Assembly: GCF_019052365.1 (NCBI RefSeq)
Contig: NZ_JAHQUY010000024.1
Span: forward strand, 1 to 41,962
DNA from: Leyella stercorea
GTDB taxonomy: Bacteria; Bacteroidota; Bacteroidia; Bacteroidales; Bacteroidaceae
Direction: 5' to 3'
DNA length: 41,962 nt
In this document: piece after piece, positions 40,549 through 41,962 of the stretch
Layout of the letters: every line of letters begins with the position of its first letter
Position numbering within the stretch: the stretch's first letter is position 1
The notes under the pieces: generated by a model
Databases searched by the model: none
What the model saw: only the letters and a program-made list of their open reading frames with translations
What the model was told of the DNA's origin: nothing
Made by a program: the position numbers and the translations under genes

Positions 40549-40637
40549 TTTGTAATTCTCGGCCTTTTTCACTATCTTTGGCCGCGCGTTTAATCTTAAA
40601 CACGCTGCAAAGATAGTGATTTCTCACGAATTACAAA
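40549..40637. promoter_or_regulatory. Palindromic face-to-face promoters: lysis-lysogeny switch
   Basis: Plus strand: TTTG (40549-40552), 20 bp, TATCTTTG (40573-40580), driving the repressor. Minus strand: TTTG (40637-40634), 18 bp, TATCTTTG (40615-40608), driving the early operon. The two starts face each other, so the transcripts overlap. Three nested palindromes (TTTGTAATTC/GAATTACAAA, ACTATCTTTG/CAAAGATAGT, TTTAA/TTAAA) share one centre near 40594. Confidence 0.75.
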
Positions 40638-40850
40638 AGAAAAATCGGGATTTATTTCGATTAAATTTAGAATTATGGCACATAACGGGACAATTCACGA
40701 AAGAATCAAGCACCTCGTTGATATTAAAGCAGGTGGAAAAAATACAGTATTCGCCCAGAAATTAGGCGTTAGTGAAGCTAATATAAGAGGTTATATAAAG
40801 GGAGTCATACCCAAAGCTGACGTTTTAGAAAAAATCGTGATTTCTTACGA
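40616..40850 (+). promoter_or_regulatory. Two copies of a 14-bp operator-like motif
   Basis: GTGATTTCTCACGA (40616-40629) overlaps the early promoter, and GTGATTTCTTACGA (40837-40850) lies in the repressor gene; 13 of 14 bases agree. Each contains a half palindrome (GTGA...TCAC, TCGT...ACGA). Candidate binding sites for the repressor. Confidence 0.45.
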
Positions 40851-41115
40851 TGTAAACGCAATGTGGCTTCTCACTGGCTTAGGGAGTGACACCTTACCTA
40901 ATTCTGAACCAGGAAATCCTATTCTTGCAACGACAGAGACAAGCATTGCCACATTCTTTGGTCAATTAGAACCATACATACAAAGCAAAGATGCTAAAAT
41001 CATACAACAAGCAGAGGAAATTGGACGTCTCAAAGAAACCATAAAGCAACTGTCTATCGAAAAAGAAAAGCATGTATCGGATGCCGACACTTCAAATATT
41101 GCAAGTGCAGGGTAA
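40675..41115 (+). CDS. Phage repressor (HTH, CI/Mu c-like role)
   Basis: 146 residues. The N-terminal HTH (NTVFAQKLGVSEANIRGYIK) is followed by VIPKADVLEKIVISYDVNAM and WLLTGLG, as in Bacteroidetes phage XRE-type repressors. The C-terminal half has a coiled coil (IIQQAEEIGRLKETIKQLSI) for oligomerisation and no peptidase domain, so it is probably not a LexA-type self-cleaving repressor. It is the only early-side gene on the plus strand and starts right after the switch palindrome. Confidence 0.85.
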   Translation: MAHNGTIHERIKHLVDIKAGGKNTVFAQKLGVSEANIRGYIKGVIPKADVLEKIVISYDVNAMWLLTGLGSDTLPNSEPGNPILATTETSIATFFGQLEPYIQSKDAKIIQQAEEIGRLKETIKQLSIEKEKHVSDADTSNIASAG

Positions 41116-41462
41116 ACCCATTTCATGTTATCATAGGTGGTAAGCCGTAACACCATACGTATACCCCTCCAATGCCATTAGCCCCCCGTTTGGAGTGGTG
41201 CCCCATCTTTTGAGACACACACCACACGCATCACGCACACGCTCCACACCGCAAAACGTGTCGCGCACGCACATACATAGGTATAATAGGGTAGCAAAGC
41301 AGCCAAAACCCCAATAAACAGGGCGTTCCCGACATTCCGTAAAGGTTTATAACATGTCAAAACGTGGGATTATCCCCACCCACTAAACGCCCGAAAATGA
41401 CATCAATCACAATTTATTCGGAGTTATATAGGGGGTCAATCACTTGTTTTCAATGTTAAAAC

Positions 41463-41541
41463 TGTCACTCCAAATGTCACACCAAGTATAACATTTCGTT
41501 TTTCCTTGTCACACCAAACGTCACCCCAAGTGTCACCCCAA
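41463..41541 (+). repeat. Five 12-bp iterons (YGTCACNCCAAR)
   Basis: Copies start at 41463, 41475, 41507, 41519 and 41531; the core is YGTCACNCCAA. Neighbours are spaced 12 bp except one 32-bp gap, which holds AAAACGAAATGT in inverted orientation. Such a regular array indicates binding sites for a protein, perhaps transposase, repressor or a host factor. Confidence 0.75.
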
Positions 41542-41591
41542 ACCCGAAAAACGCCCATTTTCACCAATCTCAATAGCCTCCAAAACACAAA

Positions 41592-41630
41592 AACGGCTTG
41601 ACCACTGTTCAAATCAGTGTTCAAGCCGTT
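41592..41630 (-). terminator. Strong hairpin terminator for the small right-end gene
   Basis: AACGGCTTGA and CACTG (41592-41607) pair with CAGTG and TCAAGCCGTT (41615-41630), 15 bp with one mismatch, loop TTCAAAT. On the minus strand a T run follows, so it ends the transcript of the gene at 41872-41672. Confidence 0.75.
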
Positions 41631-41671
41631 CAAATGCCTTTATATCAACGTTTTAGCCGTTTAAGCCATCC

Positions 41672-41872
41672 TTATTCCTGCTCTTTGTCCGCTCTGGGTC
41701 CTCTTATCAACTCTCCCTGCCGGATCATCGCCTTTTTATTGAGTATTACGCCTCCGTCAGCCAGTCCGGCGTGTAGCAGCGAGCTTTTCTTTATACCCAC
41801 CTCATCCTCTGTCAAAACCGTATAAATCGCCGATATTGAGCCGAAGTAGTAGTTCTTCCGCCCATGTATCAA
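41672..41872 (-). CDS. Small protein of mobile-element type, unknown function
   Basis: 66 residues: MIHGRKNYYFGSISAIYTVL, TEDEVGIKKSSLLHAG and a basic end. The YFGSISAIYxxLTxExxGI pattern is, from memory, found in many small proteins of Bacteroidetes prophages and conjugative elements. A TACTTTG element just before the start and a strong terminator after it support a real gene. It may be phage or host DNA. Confidence 0.6.
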   Translation of the reverse strand: MIHGRKNYYFGSISAIYTVLTEDEVGIKKSSLLHAGLADGGVILNKKAMIRQGELIRGPRADKEQE

Positions 41873-41907
41873 AGTAAGCGTATCCGCGATGCTAGTATAT
41901 ACACGTC

Positions 41908-41951
41908 AAAAAAATATCGCTCAAGTTTTTATTCTTGAGCGATATTTTTTT
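41908..41951. terminator. Bidirectional terminator at the right edge
   Basis: An 18-bp perfect stem (41908-41925 with 41934-41951; core ATATCGCTCAAG) and an 8-base T-rich loop, with A and T runs on the two sides, so it works on both strands. Confidence 0.85.
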
Positions 41952-41962
41952 GTTTCCATTTA

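Larger units (their letters stand above)
41116..41671. other. Non-coding stretch with end-type repeats
   Basis: No convincing gene. It contains a CAC-rich tract (about 41210-41275), an imperfect hairpin (CTCCAA/TTGGAG, about 41168-41197), several AAAACG words including AAAACGAAATGT on the minus strand at 41502-41491, the 12-bp iterons (41463-41541) and a hairpin (41592-41630). The right phage end probably lies in or just beyond this stretch. Confidence 0.6.

Noticed and set aside
41463..41541. Possible CRISPR array
   Set aside because: The 12-bp units are directly adjacent with no spacers of 25-40 bp and no cas genes nearby.
41436..41633. 65-codon minus frame with repeated GVTFGVT
   Set aside because: The repeat pattern is the translation of the DNA iterons, not a protein signal.

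Overview
The window is a nearly complete transposable (Mu-type) prophage of a Bacteroidales host with a short host flank on the left. Evidence for the host: Bacteroidetes-type promoters (TAnnTTTG with an upstream TTTG or CTTG about 19-20 bp away), few Shine-Dalgarno sites, and a sigma-70 fragment and an IS1380-family transposase fragment of Bacteroides type. The layout recalls 'Hankyphage', a transposable siphovirus of Bacteroides that carries a diversity-generating retroelement (DGR). That comparison is from memory and was not computed.

Layout. 1-1.37 kb: host or other mobile DNA, consisting of a WYL regulator tail and a chimera of a truncated sigma factor with a truncated IS1380 transposase. 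1.37-1.5 kb: phage end with three AAAACGAAAYGT repeats and a terminator. 1.5-3.4 kb (minus): DNA adenine methylase, a thymidylate-synthase-fold enzyme with the Asn-to-Asp change typical of dCMP-acting members, and a small HTH regulator. 3.4-3.55 kb: long inverted repeat / candidate ncRNA. 3.55-12.7 kb (minus): a full DGR made of a reverse transcriptase, a template repeat (TR) with its own promoter, and a 2274-residue tail fibre ending in the variable repeat (VR). TR and VR differ at 13 of 113 positions, all at template adenines. 12.7-26.7 kb (minus): tail and head genes (Tal, Dit-like, tape measure, frameshifted tail chaperones, tail tube, nested lysis genes, amidase, capsid, ClpP-type protease). 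A plus-strand islet at 20.5-21.85 kb interrupts them with a frameshifted poly-C gene, a structured RNA flanked by 17-bp direct repeats, a Bro-N gene and a small ORF. 26.7-26.9 kb: divergent late promoter region. 26.9-33.65 kb (plus): terminases, gp36-like protein, portal, a MuF protein with a C-terminal toxin-like nuclease module, a candidate minus-strand sRNA, a holin-like protein, gpG-like and tail-terminator-like proteins. 33.6-40.5 kb (minus): early operon with Mor-like regulator, DUF3164, GemA-like, small proteins, P-loop ATPase, MuB-like ATPase, MuA-like transposase, Ner-like HTH protein. 40.55-40.64 kb: palindromic face-to-face promoter switch. 40.67-41.1 kb (plus): repressor. 41.1-41.96 kb: AAAACG words, 12-bp iterons, hairpins and one small gene; the second phage end is probably here but could not be placed.

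How the genes work together: the repressor and the face-to-face promoters choose lysogeny or the early operon. The early operon makes the transposase and its ATPase for replicative transposition, plus a Mor-like activator for the two divergent late operons. The virion is of siphovirus type (tape measure, Dit and Tal, no sheath). The DGR diversifies the tip of the tail fibre, the TS-like and methylase genes probably alter phage DNA, and the MuF C-terminus may be a toxin delivered or expressed by the phage.
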